Below, one piece after another: positions 27,401-35,061 of a DNA stretch of 64,000 bases. Below the pieces are notes generated by a model, which saw only the letters and a list, made by a program, of their open reading frames with translations, was not told where the DNA came from and did not search any database. How positions within the stretch are numbered: position 1 is the stretch's first letter; each line of letters opens with the position of its first letter. Location of the stretch: the NCBI GenBank assembly GCA_021531385.1, contig JAFBIR010000005.1:62001-126000 (forward strand), in the 5' to 3' direction. The DNA is from Parabacteroides distasonis (GTDB lineage: Bacteria; Bacteroidota; Bacteroidia; Bacteroidales; Tannerellaceae). The translations under genes were made by a program, and so were the position numbers.

Positions 27401-27607
27401 GTGGTGGAGGCTACCGTCTCTCGTGTACGTCCCGTCTTGATGGCCTCGTTGACCACCATTATCGGTATGGTGCCTTTGTTAGGTGATCCGATGTATGGCT
27501 CTATGGCGATCTGTATCATGGGTGGTTTGGCAATGGGTACGATCATCACCTTGATCCTCTTCCCCTTGTTCTACACCGCAGCGTTCCATATCAAGAAAGA
27601 AATTTAA
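24461..27607 (+). CDS. RND-family efflux pump (AcrB/MexB-like)
   Basis: Inner-membrane proton-driven exporter of 1048 residues, the normal length of the family. It has the usual order of one N-terminal helix, a large periplasmic loop, helices 2-7, a second loop and helices 8-12. The proton-relay acid in helix 4 is seen in GMLVDNAIVIMDG, and the helix-10 lysine in GMMVKNAIVLMDE. Substrate class (drugs, bile salts or other) cannot be told from sequence alone. Middle gene of an adaptor-pump-TolC operon facing an AraC regulator. Confidence 0.93.
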   Translation: MKITEFFVKRPTLFWSLMVGILLAGIFAFTRMPKLEDPAVAVKQAMVMVPYMGASAHEVELKVAQVMEDELRTLPDVRKITTECHDGMAQFTVEFNMSVPNAEVEQHFDQLRRKTHDVESKLPQGCYSPIVVDDMMDVYGIFYAFTGDGYTYPELYKYAKMIRRELLAVKGVKRVNLVGNRDEVINITLSKEKIARNGVIPTQIMMALQNAGKTVNAGAYETGGDKIQLRVNEAIEDERDIENLMFSTFDGKQLRIGDIATVERTYAEPQTYGFFVNGKPAIAICLAMQADAIVPDIGELVDAKLAETMQRVPAGMETEKIFFQPDKVTTAINSFMVNLVESVLIVIIALIFTMGFRSGLIIGFGLILTISVSFPILLTLGTTLQRISLGAFIIAMGMLVDNAIVIMDGILVDKRRGMTPDVYLYRIGRNTAMPLLGATIIAAATFLAIYLSPGSTGEYAGDLFLVICVSLLASWVLALVQVPMCAKQMFAKDAIINKEATPEGQLMNSPVHRFVRGSISFLIGYKKTTITLAFVVLFTCFFGMTKVKNLFFPDFDYSQFIVEYWLPSQSSPDRVKHDLLEMSDWLQENPEVTRVAASMGSAPAHYCLVRPMTAGGNCYGELMVDCKDYKTVVEQIPAIRDTLRTRYPDAYIRIRKYNFSITTTHTVEAQFAGPDPAVLRDLASQAEEVMRRCPYVDPYSVQNNWKPKGKTLVADYVRQDALRSGIERSDVGNALMAATDGMTVGVINDQDRSVMINLMVRNADGTKIQDLREIPVWSTMNMHVTNEDLQSVMRGTKGAEQIQDDIYKSVPLGNVTSDVRLSWDEEMVIRVNGQRTIEAECDPNPYLEEATPAKVLASIQEEIEQIPLPTGYSLKWVGEIDTQEEANENLLGFLPLTFFIILLILLLLFNNWKKVLLILVCFPFVFCGITPSLLGFGQPFTFMAIIGMMGLIGMMVKNAIVLMDEIGRLQEEEHKAPYVAVVEATVSRVRPVLMASLTTIIGMVPLLGDPMYGSMAICIMGGLAMGTIITLILFPLFYTAAFHIKKEI

Positions 27608-27620
27608 AAACGAAGGATTT

Positions 27621-28928
27621 ATGAAGAAAACAACACTATTAGTGGCTGCCCTGTGCGTAGCAGCCTTTGTGCAAGGGCAGGAGCGTAAGCCGCTTTCGCT
27701 CAGCGAATGCCGCCAGTTGGCTATTACGCATAACGAGGATCTGAAACAGAGCGATAACAAGTTGAGGCAGGCGGAGTTAGACAAGGCGATCGCATTCAGC
27801 AATTACCTACCTAAGTTCGATGCCTCCGTTTCGGGTACCTATATGTTTCCAGACATGGAGATGAACGGGATGACCATGCAGTTGCATGGCATGTATTTCG
27901 CCGGAATCACGGTGACGCAACCTATCTATACCGGAGGCAAGATCATGGCGGGTAATAAATTGGCGAAAATCGGAAAGGAGGCGGCGAATGAGACACTGCG
28001 CAAGACTCGTATGCAGGTGATCGCTGATGCCGACAATGCCTATTGGAGCCTGATCGCCGTGAATTGGAAAGTACGTATGCTGGAGGCCTACAAGGCGCAA
28101 ATGGATGCGTTGTACCAACAGACGGAAACCAGTGTAGATGCGGGTATGGCGACGACCAACGACCTGTTGCGTATCACGGCGAAACGGAGTGAGATCGACT
28201 ATCAGCTGCAAAAGGCGAAGAATGGCGAGAACCTTTGTCGCCTTTCTCTTTGCAATGTGTTGGGATGTACGTTAGATACCGAGATCATCCCCGTCGATAC
28301 GATCATCCAGGTCACCGCTCCCAGTCAGCTGGATGAGAATATCTCGCTGCGTCCGGAATTGCGCCTCTTGCAGAGCCAAGTGGATGCCGCCAAAGAGCAG
28401 ATCAAGGTGACTCGGGCTGACATCTTACCTTCAGTAGCCCTGATGGGTAGCTATATGTTCTATGGCAACGAGAAGATCAAAGGTTATACGCAAGATGAGG
28501 CAGGCAACAATGTCCCCTTCACCAACAAGATTGACGATAATTTTGGTATGGTGGCCTTGACGGTCAATGTGCCATTGTTCCATTGGGGAGAGGGATTGAA
28601 AAAGATCCGCAAGGCGAAGTATGAGTTGCATAACGCGCAACTTGATCTGCAAAAGAACACCCGCTTGCTGAGTATCGAGGCTCGCCAAGCTGTGCAGAAC
28701 GTGACGGACGGATATAACATGGTGGAGACAGCCCGTTTAGGCGATGAGCAGGGGCAGGAGAATCTGCGAGTAATGACGGATCGCTATCAGAATGGGCTCT
28801 GTACGTTGACTGATCTGCTTGATGCGCAAGCGCAATGGCAGCAGGCGCAAAGCAACCTGATCGAAGCGCAGACGCAATACAAGATTTACGAGACGGAATA
28901 CCTGCGTGTGACCGGACGGTTGGAGTGA
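27621..28928 (+). CDS. TolC-family outer-membrane efflux channel
   Basis: Outer-membrane channel subunit of 435 residues with a signal peptide (MKKTTLLVAALCVAAFVQGQ). Two internally similar halves each contain long amphipathic helices, as in the TolC trimer, for example LSLSECRQLAITHNEDLKQS at the start of half one. AAGGA precedes the ATG 13 bases after the pump gene, completing the tripartite efflux operon. It converges with umuC, with 46 bases between. Confidence 0.92.
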   Translation: MKKTTLLVAALCVAAFVQGQERKPLSLSECRQLAITHNEDLKQSDNKLRQAELDKAIAFSNYLPKFDASVSGTYMFPDMEMNGMTMQLHGMYFAGITVTQPIYTGGKIMAGNKLAKIGKEAANETLRKTRMQVIADADNAYWSLIAVNWKVRMLEAYKAQMDALYQQTETSVDAGMATTNDLLRITAKRSEIDYQLQKAKNGENLCRLSLCNVLGCTLDTEIIPVDTIIQVTAPSQLDENISLRPELRLLQSQVDAAKEQIKVTRADILPSVALMGSYMFYGNEKIKGYTQDEAGNNVPFTNKIDDNFGMVALTVNVPLFHWGEGLKKIRKAKYELHNAQLDLQKNTRLLSIEARQAVQNVTDGYNMVETARLGDEQGQENLRVMTDRYQNGLCTLTDLLDAQAQWQQAQSNLIEAQTQYKIYETEYLRVTGRLE

Positions 28929-28948
28929 TTTTTGTGTGTTATAGTCTT

Positions 28949-29010
28949 AACCTCAATGAGGGGATTGGTAAGTTTTATTTAGGCTTTACCTCGATCACCT
29001 CATTGAGGTT
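28949..29010. repeat. 13-bp perfect inverted repeat spanning the umuC stop
   Basis: AACCTCAATGAGG (28949-28961) and CCTCATTGAGGTT (28998-29010) are exact reverse complements with 36 bases between. The right arm is inside the last codons of umuC. No T-run follows, so it is not a classical terminator, but it lies between two convergent genes. Confidence 0.6.
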
Positions 29011-30249
29011 TGTTGTAAAACGACGGGAGAGGAAGGCGGTGCGCATACCAAAGTTGAGTAGGTCTCCCTGCGAAGCCACTCGCACCGTACCTGTACCATT
29101 CTTGCGATTGATCGCGTCAATAGCCTCTAATAACTTTATTTGCTTCGTACGATCCACCGTGTCAAACAGATGGGTCTGTACCGCTCCGGCAGGCACGAGG
29201 TCATAACAGACCACCCCCGCTTTCTTATACCAATAGATCCCTTCCTTATAATGCGCACGAAGGCCATCGAGGGCTGCCTTGATCAATTCCCGTGGGTCAT
29301 TGGTGGCTACTGTCAAGCTAATGTTTTGTTGAATGACATCGCTCGATTCATCGGTGCGGAAACGGGAGGTGTAGGCGAAGACCATCAATTGCCCGGCGCA
29401 AGCCTTTCGCTCACGTAACCGACGGGCGCACTCAGCGGCGAAGTTAGCGACGGCCTCTTCTAAGATCGAATGGTCAGCAATGCCTTGATCGGCGAAGCTA
29501 CGGCTGGTGCAGAGACTGCGTTGCAAAGGCAACTCCTCGGGCTCGATGCAGGGTGTTCCTCGCAGCTCTTTCCAGGTGCGCAAGCCGGTGACGGAGAATT
29601 GCCGCTGGATCCAGTCAGCGCGTCGTTGCGTGAAATCCCAGGCAGTGGTAATTCTCATTTCGGTCAATCGCTGTCGCATACGTCGTCCGATTCCCCAAAC
29701 ATCGCCAACCTCTAAGAGCCGGAGAGCTTTTGTTCGCCGCTCTTCGGTGTCAATCACTGCCACGCCGTGGTAACCGGGATACTGCTTGGCGAACTTGCTT
29801 GCGGCCTTTGCCAAGGTGCGAGTTGGGGCAATACCCAATGAGACCGGAATGCCGGTACCTTTTGAGACGGTTCGCACAATTGCTTGGCCATAAGCCTGTA
29901 GCCGATCGCCGTCGCCCATGCCACTGAGATTTAAAAAGCACTCATCAATCGAGTAAATATCCTGTCGGGGCGTATAGCGGCTAAGGAGAGACATCACCCG
30001 GCGACTCATGTCTCCATAGAGCGTATAGTTGCTGGAGAAGACCGCCACTCCCTCATGTTCCAACAAGTCCCGTACTTTGAAGAGTGGATCGCCCATCTTG
30101 ATTCCCAGTGCCTTAGCCTCGTTACTGCGTGCGATGATACAACCGTCATTATTGGAGAGCACCACGACCGGCTTCCCTACCAGATCAGGCCGAAAGACCC
30201 GCTCGCAGGAGACGAAGAAATTGTTGCAATCCACTAAGCCGAACATCAT
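28975..30249 (-). CDS. umuC: Error-prone DNA polymerase V catalytic subunit UmuC
   Basis: Y-family translesion polymerase of 424 residues. The catalytic acids sit in LVDCNNFFVSCE near the N-terminus and in YSIDECFLNL (about residues 100-109). Palm, fingers and little-finger domains follow at normal length. ATGATG allows a start at either Met. It is four bases behind umuD, so the two form one operon that would be induced on DNA damage in many bacteria. I do not see a recognisable LexA box, and Bacteroidales SOS operators are poorly known. Confidence 0.95.
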   Translation of the reverse strand: MMFGLVDCNNFFVSCERVFRPDLVGKPVVVLSNNDGCIIARSNEAKALGIKMGDPLFKVRDLLEHEGVAVFSSNYTLYGDMSRRVMSLLSRYTPRQDIYSIDECFLNLSGMGDGDRLQAYGQAIVRTVSKGTGIPVSLGIAPTRTLAKAASKFAKQYPGYHGVAVIDTEERRTKALRLLEVGDVWGIGRRMRQRLTEMRITTAWDFTQRRADWIQRQFSVTGLRTWKELRGTPCIEPEELPLQRSLCTSRSFADQGIADHSILEEAVANFAAECARRLRERKACAGQLMVFAYTSRFRTDESSDVIQQNISLTVATNDPRELIKAALDGLRAHYKEGIYWYKKAGVVCYDLVPAGAVQTHLFDTVDRTKQIKLLEAIDAINRKNGTGTVRVASQGDLLNFGMRTAFLSRRFTTNLNEVIEVKPK

Positions 30250-30253
30250 GTGC

Positions 30254-30706
30254 TTAATGCCACTTATAGAGCGATTTGATCGTGTAGGTCACAACCCCCC
30301 AAATCATAAACTCATTTTCCTCTGTCACTTGGATTTTGGGATAATGGTCGTTAGCTGGGACGAGCCAGCCGCAGTGATTGGCCTCGTCATGACGGTATTC
30401 TTTCAATGTAAACTCCCCGTCGAGGAAGGCCACTACAAGATCTCCACTCTGTGCGGTGAGTGACTTGTCAATCACCACTAAATCACCATCGAAGATACCT
30501 GCGTGAACCATCGAGTCCCCATTGACACGTGCGAAGAAGGTAGTCTCCTTATGACGGACTAACTCTCTGTTTAAGTCTATGCTGTCAGTCATATATCCCT
30601 CCGCTGGCGAGGGAAATCCCGCCTTGATCCCCTCCTCCGCCAAAGGAATTGCTAAAGAGGTACGTGTATCTGCCCGAAATAGCTGTAATGTTGTCTCCTT
30701 TTTCAT
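30254..30706 (-). CDS. umuD: UmuD-like self-cleaving subunit of polymerase V
   Basis: LexA/S24-type protein of 150 residues that is cleaved with RecA help to activate UmuC. The cleavage bond Ala29-Gly30 lies in IKAGFPSPAEGY, catalytic Ser65 in GDSMVHAG and Lys102 in EFTLKEY, all at family spacing. No DNA-binding domain is present, as expected for UmuD. No standard promoter box is clear upstream of the ATG at 30706. Confidence 0.94.
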   Translation of the reverse strand: MKKETTLQLFRADTRTSLAIPLAEEGIKAGFPSPAEGYMTDSIDLNRELVRHKETTFFARVNGDSMVHAGIFDGDLVVIDKSLTAQSGDLVVAFLDGEFTLKEYRHDEANHCGWLVPANDHYPKIQVTEENEFMIWGVVTYTIKSLYKWH

Positions 30707-30739
30707 AATAAGTGTATTAAGCCATTGGTTTGAAACTGT

Positions 30740-31150
30740 TTAGTACTTCTTAAATGTATAGGTCTTGCCTTCACCGGAGAGTGTCAGGCGGCTACCGGTG
30801 GATTCCTCTATCTGGAAGGTACGCTTGGGGGAGCTCCAGTCGGTGAGGGGAAGGAAGTCTTTGATGGTGATGAAATAGGAGACAAGCTCTAACTCCAGGT
30901 GCTGATCATCGACCAGGGTCTTGTAGCCATACATATTGCGGACGCTATCTATGGCGGGCACATAGACCTGATACTCAAAAAGGGAGTTTTGGAAGTTATA
31001 CCATACCGTATCTACCGTTTCGATCTGCCCGTTTTGCTCCACCGTCTTCAACTGCCATTTGCCTTCTAACTGACGCTCCAATGAATCACCGCAAGCGATC
31101 AAACTCAGTAAGCCGCCGCAGAGGGCGATCATCTGTTTATGCTTTCTCAT
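30740..31150 (-). CDS. Small lipocalin-like lipoprotein
   Basis: Predicted lipoprotein of 136 residues. The start at 31150 (MRKHKQMIALCGGLLSL) has a strong GGAG site upstream and gives a signal ending LIAC with Cys20. The body is beta-rich (EGKWQLKTVEQNGQ; GSRLTLSGEGKTYTFKKY) and resembles the lipocalin-like families common in Bacteroidales. Function is not known. It overlaps the end of the GT2 gene by 14 bases and is translated from that operon. Confidence 0.75.
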   Translation of the reverse strand: MRKHKQMIALCGGLLSLIACGDSLERQLEGKWQLKTVEQNGQIETVDTVWYNFQNSLFEYQVYVPAIDSVRNMYGYKTLVDDQHLELELVSYFITIKDFLPLTDWSSPKRTFQIEESTGSRLTLSGEGKTYTFKKY

Positions 31151-32147
31151 GCTGCATCTCCTCCTGTTCTTTCGCTGTGGTGAAATTTCGTTGTTCATCA
31201 ATGATGTATTCGGGTCTCGCCTTGATCTCATCGAACAGGATACCTACATATTGTCCCAACACACCTACGGTCAGCAGCTGCACGCCGCCAAAGAAGATGA
31301 TGGAGGTCATGATGGAGGTCCAACCCACCTCAGCGTTGCTGAATCCATAAATCTTGCCCAACGTGAACCAGATGGCCAACACGATACCGACCAAGACGGA
31401 GATGAAGCCTAACCCCGTGGCTAACCGCAGTGGCTTCTTGGAGAAATAGAGCATGGCGTTGGAGGCAAAAGAAACCATCTTGCCAATGGGATATTTGGTC
31501 TCGCCGGCGATGCGTGCCTCTCGCTCGTAATAGAAAGGGACTTGGTGGAACCCTACCCAGCTGATCAGGCCGCGAATGTATTTGCCTCGCTCATGAAACC
31601 GGTTGAAGGCCGCGATCACCTTTCTGTCGATCAATCGGAAATCACCCGTGTCTAACGGGAAATGCACCTCACTCATGCGATTCATGACCCGATAGAAGGC
31701 TTTCGCCGTGAAGAGTTTGAAGAAGCTCTCACCGGCGCGTGAGCGACGTACACAATAGACAACGTTGGCCTGTTCTCGAGCCTGTGTCTCTAATAAATCG
31801 GGAATAAGCTCAGGAGGATCTTGCATGTCGGCATCAATAATTACCGCTAAATCGGCATCGCAATGGTTGATCCCTGCTGTCACGGCTGGCTGATGGCCGA
31901 AGTTTCGAGAGAAATGGAGCACCTTCACTTCTGGATCGACCGCAGCAATACTGTCTAAGAGATGACGGGTCTGGTCAATACTTCCATCATTGATGTAGAT
32001 GATCTCTGTCTGTTGCGGCAGCCGATCCAGGACAGTGCGTGTCCGGCGGTACGACTCTTTGATGACGGCCTCCTCGTTGTAGCAAGGCACGATGACGGCT
32101 ACTTTTTGCTGAAAAGATTTCTCTTTCATGATTTGCTCATTGCTCAT
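31137..32147 (-). CDS. GT2 glycosyltransferase, polyprenyl-phosphate sugar type
   Basis: Inner-membrane transferase of 336 residues similar to dolichyl-phosphate mannose synthase and GtrB. N-terminal GT-A domain with VAVIVPCYNEE and the metal-binding IIDADMQDPPE; then two or so C-terminal membrane helices (LGFISVLVGIVLAIWFTL; ...IIFFGGVQLLTVGVLGQY). It would load a sugar onto a polyprenyl phosphate. The start is set at 32147 (MSNEQIMKEK) by an AAAGGAG site; a GTG at 32174 overlapping the GtrA stop is less likely. GtrA directly upstream supports a flippase-transferase pair. Confidence 0.88.
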   Translation of the reverse strand: MSNEQIMKEKSFQQKVAVIVPCYNEEAVIKESYRRTRTVLDRLPQQTEIIYINDGSIDQTRHLLDSIAAVDPEVKVLHFSRNFGHQPAVTAGINHCDADLAVIIDADMQDPPELIPDLLETQAREQANVVYCVRRSRAGESFFKLFTAKAFYRVMNRMSEVHFPLDTGDFRLIDRKVIAAFNRFHERGKYIRGLISWVGFHQVPFYYEREARIAGETKYPIGKMVSFASNAMLYFSKKPLRLATGLGFISVLVGIVLAIWFTLGKIYGFSNAEVGWTSIMTSIIFFGGVQLLTVGVLGQYVGILFDEIKARPEYIIDEQRNFTTAKEQEEMQHEKA

Positions 32148-32170
32148 TCCATGCTCCTTTCCGTGTGCCG

Positions 32171-32551
32171 TCACACCCTAAATGTATAAAACTTGCTCAT
32201 CAAGAAATTCAAGACCGTGTAAAACGCCATGCCTAAGAGGTGATTGTAATAATGATCAATGCTCAGTTGGGCATTCAGCACCATGACTACCACGTATTGC
32301 AGCACGTAACAGATCGCAAATGCAATGGCAAAACGTATTGCGCTTTTACCCCATCCGGCCTCGCTGCCTTTGAAGGTCCATTGCTTGTTCCAGACGAAAC
32401 TGTTCAGTAATCCGGCCACATACCCCGTGAAGTTTGACAAACCCTCACGGCACCCTAAGAGTTTCATCATCACAAAGATCACGATCATGGTGATCAATGT
32501 GTTGCTGAGTCCTACGACTCCATATTTAATTGCTTGCTTCAGTGCTTTCAT
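32171..32551 (-). CDS. GtrA-family membrane protein
   Basis: Small inner-membrane protein of 126 residues with four hydrophobic helices and the GtrA motif NFxGYVAGLLNSFVWNKQWTF. Family members are thought to help flip polyprenyl-phosphate-linked sugars across the membrane for cell-surface glycosylation. It is followed directly by the GT2 transferase on the same strand and overlaps the preceding hypothetical gene by 26 bases. Confidence 0.9.
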   Translation of the reverse strand: MKALKQAIKYGVVGLSNTLITMIVIFVMMKLLGCREGLSNFTGYVAGLLNSFVWNKQWTFKGSEAGWGKSAIRFAIAFAICYVLQYVVVMVLNAQLSIDHYYNHLLGMAFYTVLNFLMSKFYTFRV

Positions 32552-33320
32552 TTTGTTGTCTTTCTATCTCTTGAAGAATCTCTTCCTCTGATATTTCTTG
32601 TACATTCGAGATCGTGAGGCCATGCTGCAAGAAATCGCCAAACTCGTTGCATCCATTGAGTATCTTGTCAAAAATAGCTTGGACATCCGCCTTGACTGGT
32701 AGCAAACAGAGTAATCGGACATATTGATCCTTGATTTCTAACCGCTCAATCTCACAATCGGCATGGGAGAAATGGAAGGTTATCTCATCTTCGATGGTTT
32801 GGCGTTGGAAAGGCAGGAAGGAGGTAGTACCTTTTGCATACAGCACGATGCTAAAGCGTAACTTCTGTCCCTTGCCACCCAATGCGGTAGCTATGTAAAT
32901 CTGTTTTTCGTCGGAGAGTTCTGTCTCTAACGCCAGCCGACATTCCATGAGAGCCATAGCAGCCCAATCAGCTACTTCCGGATCTGGATTTGCTATATAG
33001 GATTGCAATAGACGAAAGGCTTTGACTGAATGAGAAATGGCTAAGAGAGAAAGCAAACGGCGTTTCTCCGCTTTCCCAGTTCTTTCTGTTCCCTCCTTCT
33101 CCTCGTCTTGCAACGCAGCAAAAATCTCATCCACTCGTTCGTCTTCGAAAGGGAGTGGGGAGGGTTGCTCTCGCTTCAGCTTGTCCGAAAACTTAAAGTA
33201 AGCGACTTGCCTTTGCACCGGGACTCGCTGCTCAAGAATATGGAAATTCCCTTGCAGGTCTTGCAGTGAATTGGCAAACTTCCTCATCAAATCATTACTA
33301 TCAGGTTTAGAATTGCTCAC
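32526..33320 (-). CDS. Conserved hypothetical protein with HEAT-like helical part
   Basis: Cytoplasmic-looking protein of about 264 residues, not recognised. LLSLLAISHSVKAFRLLQSY and DPEVADWAAMALMECRLAL look like one or two HEAT-type helix pairs. The C-terminal half is mixed alpha/beta and ends in an acidic, Gln-rich tail. Start uncertain: a perfect TACCTTTG box (33356-33363) fits a GTG at 33320, with an ATG at 33287 as alternative; neither has a good ribosome site. It overlaps GtrA, so it heads the hypothetical-GtrA-GT2-lipoprotein operon. Confidence 0.65.
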   Translation of the reverse strand: MSNSKPDSNDLMRKFANSLQDLQGNFHILEQRVPVQRQVAYFKFSDKLKREQPSPLPFEDERVDEIFAALQDEEKEGTERTGKAEKRRLLSLLAISHSVKAFRLLQSYIANPDPEVADWAAMALMECRLALETELSDEKQIYIATALGGKGQKLRFSIVLYAKGTTSFLPFQRQTIEDEITFHFSHADCEIERLEIKDQYVRLLCLLPVKADVQAIFDKILNGCNEFGDFLQHGLTISNVQEISEEEILQEIERQQNESTEASN

Positions 33321-33355
33321 GGTTATGTGCTTAAACAAAAAATTCAGAAACTATG

Positions 33356-33363
33356 CAAAGGTA
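33356..33363 (-). promoter_or_regulatory. -7 box of the HEAT-like gene operon
   Basis: TACCTTTG on the minus strand, exact consensus, about 36 bases before the GTG at 33320. It lies in the short divergent region shared with the ATPase-DUF4435 gene, whose own box may be TATCTTCG (33386-33393). Confidence 0.5.
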
Positions 33364-33413
33364 ATGCTTTTCTTGGGAAAATGTGTATCTTCGCACACAA
33401 ATCAATATCGAAT

Positions 33414-34976
33414 ATGAAATTGACACTTCCCAAAAGAATAGATGGAGCTGATCCCGTTACGCTCGACGCAAAGGTGTGGGTCGTAATTGGTACGAATGGT
33501 GCGGGAAAGAGCTCTTTCGGTCGTGACTTGATGGAGCGTTATGCTCCGAATGTCAGGATGATCTCCGGATTGCGTGCGCTTTTTATTTCCAGCGATGATG
33601 AGAAACCCGATCCGAATGAGGATGAGCCTACACGTTTGCGTAAGCTGTTAGAACGTAGGATGTTGATGCCTCGTCTTTCGGATTATGAGAAACTGATACT
33701 TCGCTTGCAGATGGAGGAGTTTGAGGCGGCTGTCGAGTTTAAGGAGGCGGCCAAGACGGATGCGAATGTGTGCCTTCCTCGTACCAAGATGGATGTGATC
33801 CAGGAGGTGTGGGAGCGTATGTTCCCGCATAACCGATTGATTCGGAAAAGGGGATTCATTGAATTGATCTCGACAGGGAAGGAGAGTGGCTCTTATACGG
33901 CGGGTCGAATGAGTGATAGTGAGAAGTTGGTGTTCTATTTGTTGGGTGCTGCGCTTTCCGCGGAGCCGAACGCCTTGCTGATCGTGGAGGAGCCTGAGAC
34001 GTTGCTGCATAATTCCATCAAGCATCAGTTGTGGAATGAGATTGAGGCATTGCGCGCTGATTGCACTTTTGTCTATTTGACACATGATATTGATTTCGCC
34101 ACGGCTCGTCCTGAGGGGCAGCGTGTTTGGATCCGTGCCTATGATGCGGATGCTCAGCTTTGGGATTATGCCTTGATTGAACGAGACGAGAGCCTGCCGG
34201 ATGAGCTTTATATGGAGGTGTTGGGCTCACGCAAGCCGATTCTTTTTATCGAAGGAACAGACACCAATAGCATAGACAGCAAGCTTTATCCTTTCATTTT
34301 CCCGGATTATTTGGTGAAGCCAATGGGAGGATGCCAAAAGGTGATCGAGACCACTAAGGCCTTTGGCCAGCTCAAGGATTTTCACATGCTGGATAGCCGG
34401 GGTATCGTGGATCGGGATCGCCGTACGGTGGAGGAGATTGCCTATTTGCGTCAACAGCATATCTATGTGCCGGAGGTGGCGGAGGTGGAGAACCTCTTGA
34501 TGCTGGAGCCGGTGATTAAGGTGGTTGCTGCTCGGCTGATGAAAAATCCGGAAGAGGTCTTTGGCTTGGTGAAGGAGAATGTGATCCGTCTGTTTGAGAA
34601 AGAGCTGGATGCGCAGGTGATACTCCATGCGAAGCATCAAGTGCGTAAACGTCTGGAACTGACCGTTGACCGGAAGATCTCGACCATGGAGCAATTGGCC
34701 GACCATGTGGAGCGAATCCGCCAACAGATTCATGTGGAGCATATCTACCAACAGATCAAGGCGAAGTTCCAAGCTTTGATTGATAAGCAAGACTATGCGG
34801 GCATCTTGCGCGTGTATAACCAAAAGGGAATGTTACCGCAGAGCAGGCTGTGTGCGATATGTGGTATCAGCAACAAGGAGAGCTATCTGAATCTGATCCT
34901 TTCCATCTTGAAAGAGAGCCAATCTGATGCGGAAGCCATTCGTCATGCGATACAACAAGCCTTGGGTGCCGCTTGA
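33414..34976 (+). CDS. AAA ATPase fused to DUF4435 (OLD-nuclease-like architecture)
   Basis: Protein of 520 residues starting at 33414 (MKLTLPKRIDGADPV). The N-terminal ABC/AAA15-like ATPase has Walker A GTNGAGKS (26-33), a signature-like RMSDSEK, Walker B ALLIVEEPE (about 189) and switch His in YLTHD (about 222). From about residue 275 PILFIEGTDTNSID begins a DUF4435 domain with GGCQKVI and an acidic cluster, related to TOPRIM-like nuclease folds of OLD-type proteins. Such fusions often occur in phage-defence settings, but here the neighbours are core genes. Function not shown. Confidence 0.78.
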   Translation: MKLTLPKRIDGADPVTLDAKVWVVIGTNGAGKSSFGRDLMERYAPNVRMISGLRALFISSDDEKPDPNEDEPTRLRKLLERRMLMPRLSDYEKLILRLQMEEFEAAVEFKEAAKTDANVCLPRTKMDVIQEVWERMFPHNRLIRKRGFIELISTGKESGSYTAGRMSDSEKLVFYLLGAALSAEPNALLIVEEPETLLHNSIKHQLWNEIEALRADCTFVYLTHDIDFATARPEGQRVWIRAYDADAQLWDYALIERDESLPDELYMEVLGSRKPILFIEGTDTNSIDSKLYPFIFPDYLVKPMGGCQKVIETTKAFGQLKDFHMLDSRGIVDRDRRTVEEIAYLRQQHIYVPEVAEVENLLMLEPVIKVVAARLMKNPEEVFGLVKENVIRLFEKELDAQVILHAKHQVRKRLELTVDRKISTMEQLADHVERIRQQIHVEHIYQQIKAKFQALIDKQDYAGILRVYNQKGMLPQSRLCAICGISNKESYLNLILSILKESQSDAEAIRHAIQQALGAA

Positions 34977-35061
34977 ATTTTCTGTGGCAAAATATGGAGA
35001 AAGTCCGTAAAAAGTCGTTCTTTTGTAGTCGTTTTTTTGAGCTAATAGTTATTGAGATTTT

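Noticed and set aside
34227-34823. 198-codon minus-strand frame opposite the ATPase-DUF4435 gene
   Set aside because: Antisense shadow with Leu/His-rich text and no promoter or ribosome site.
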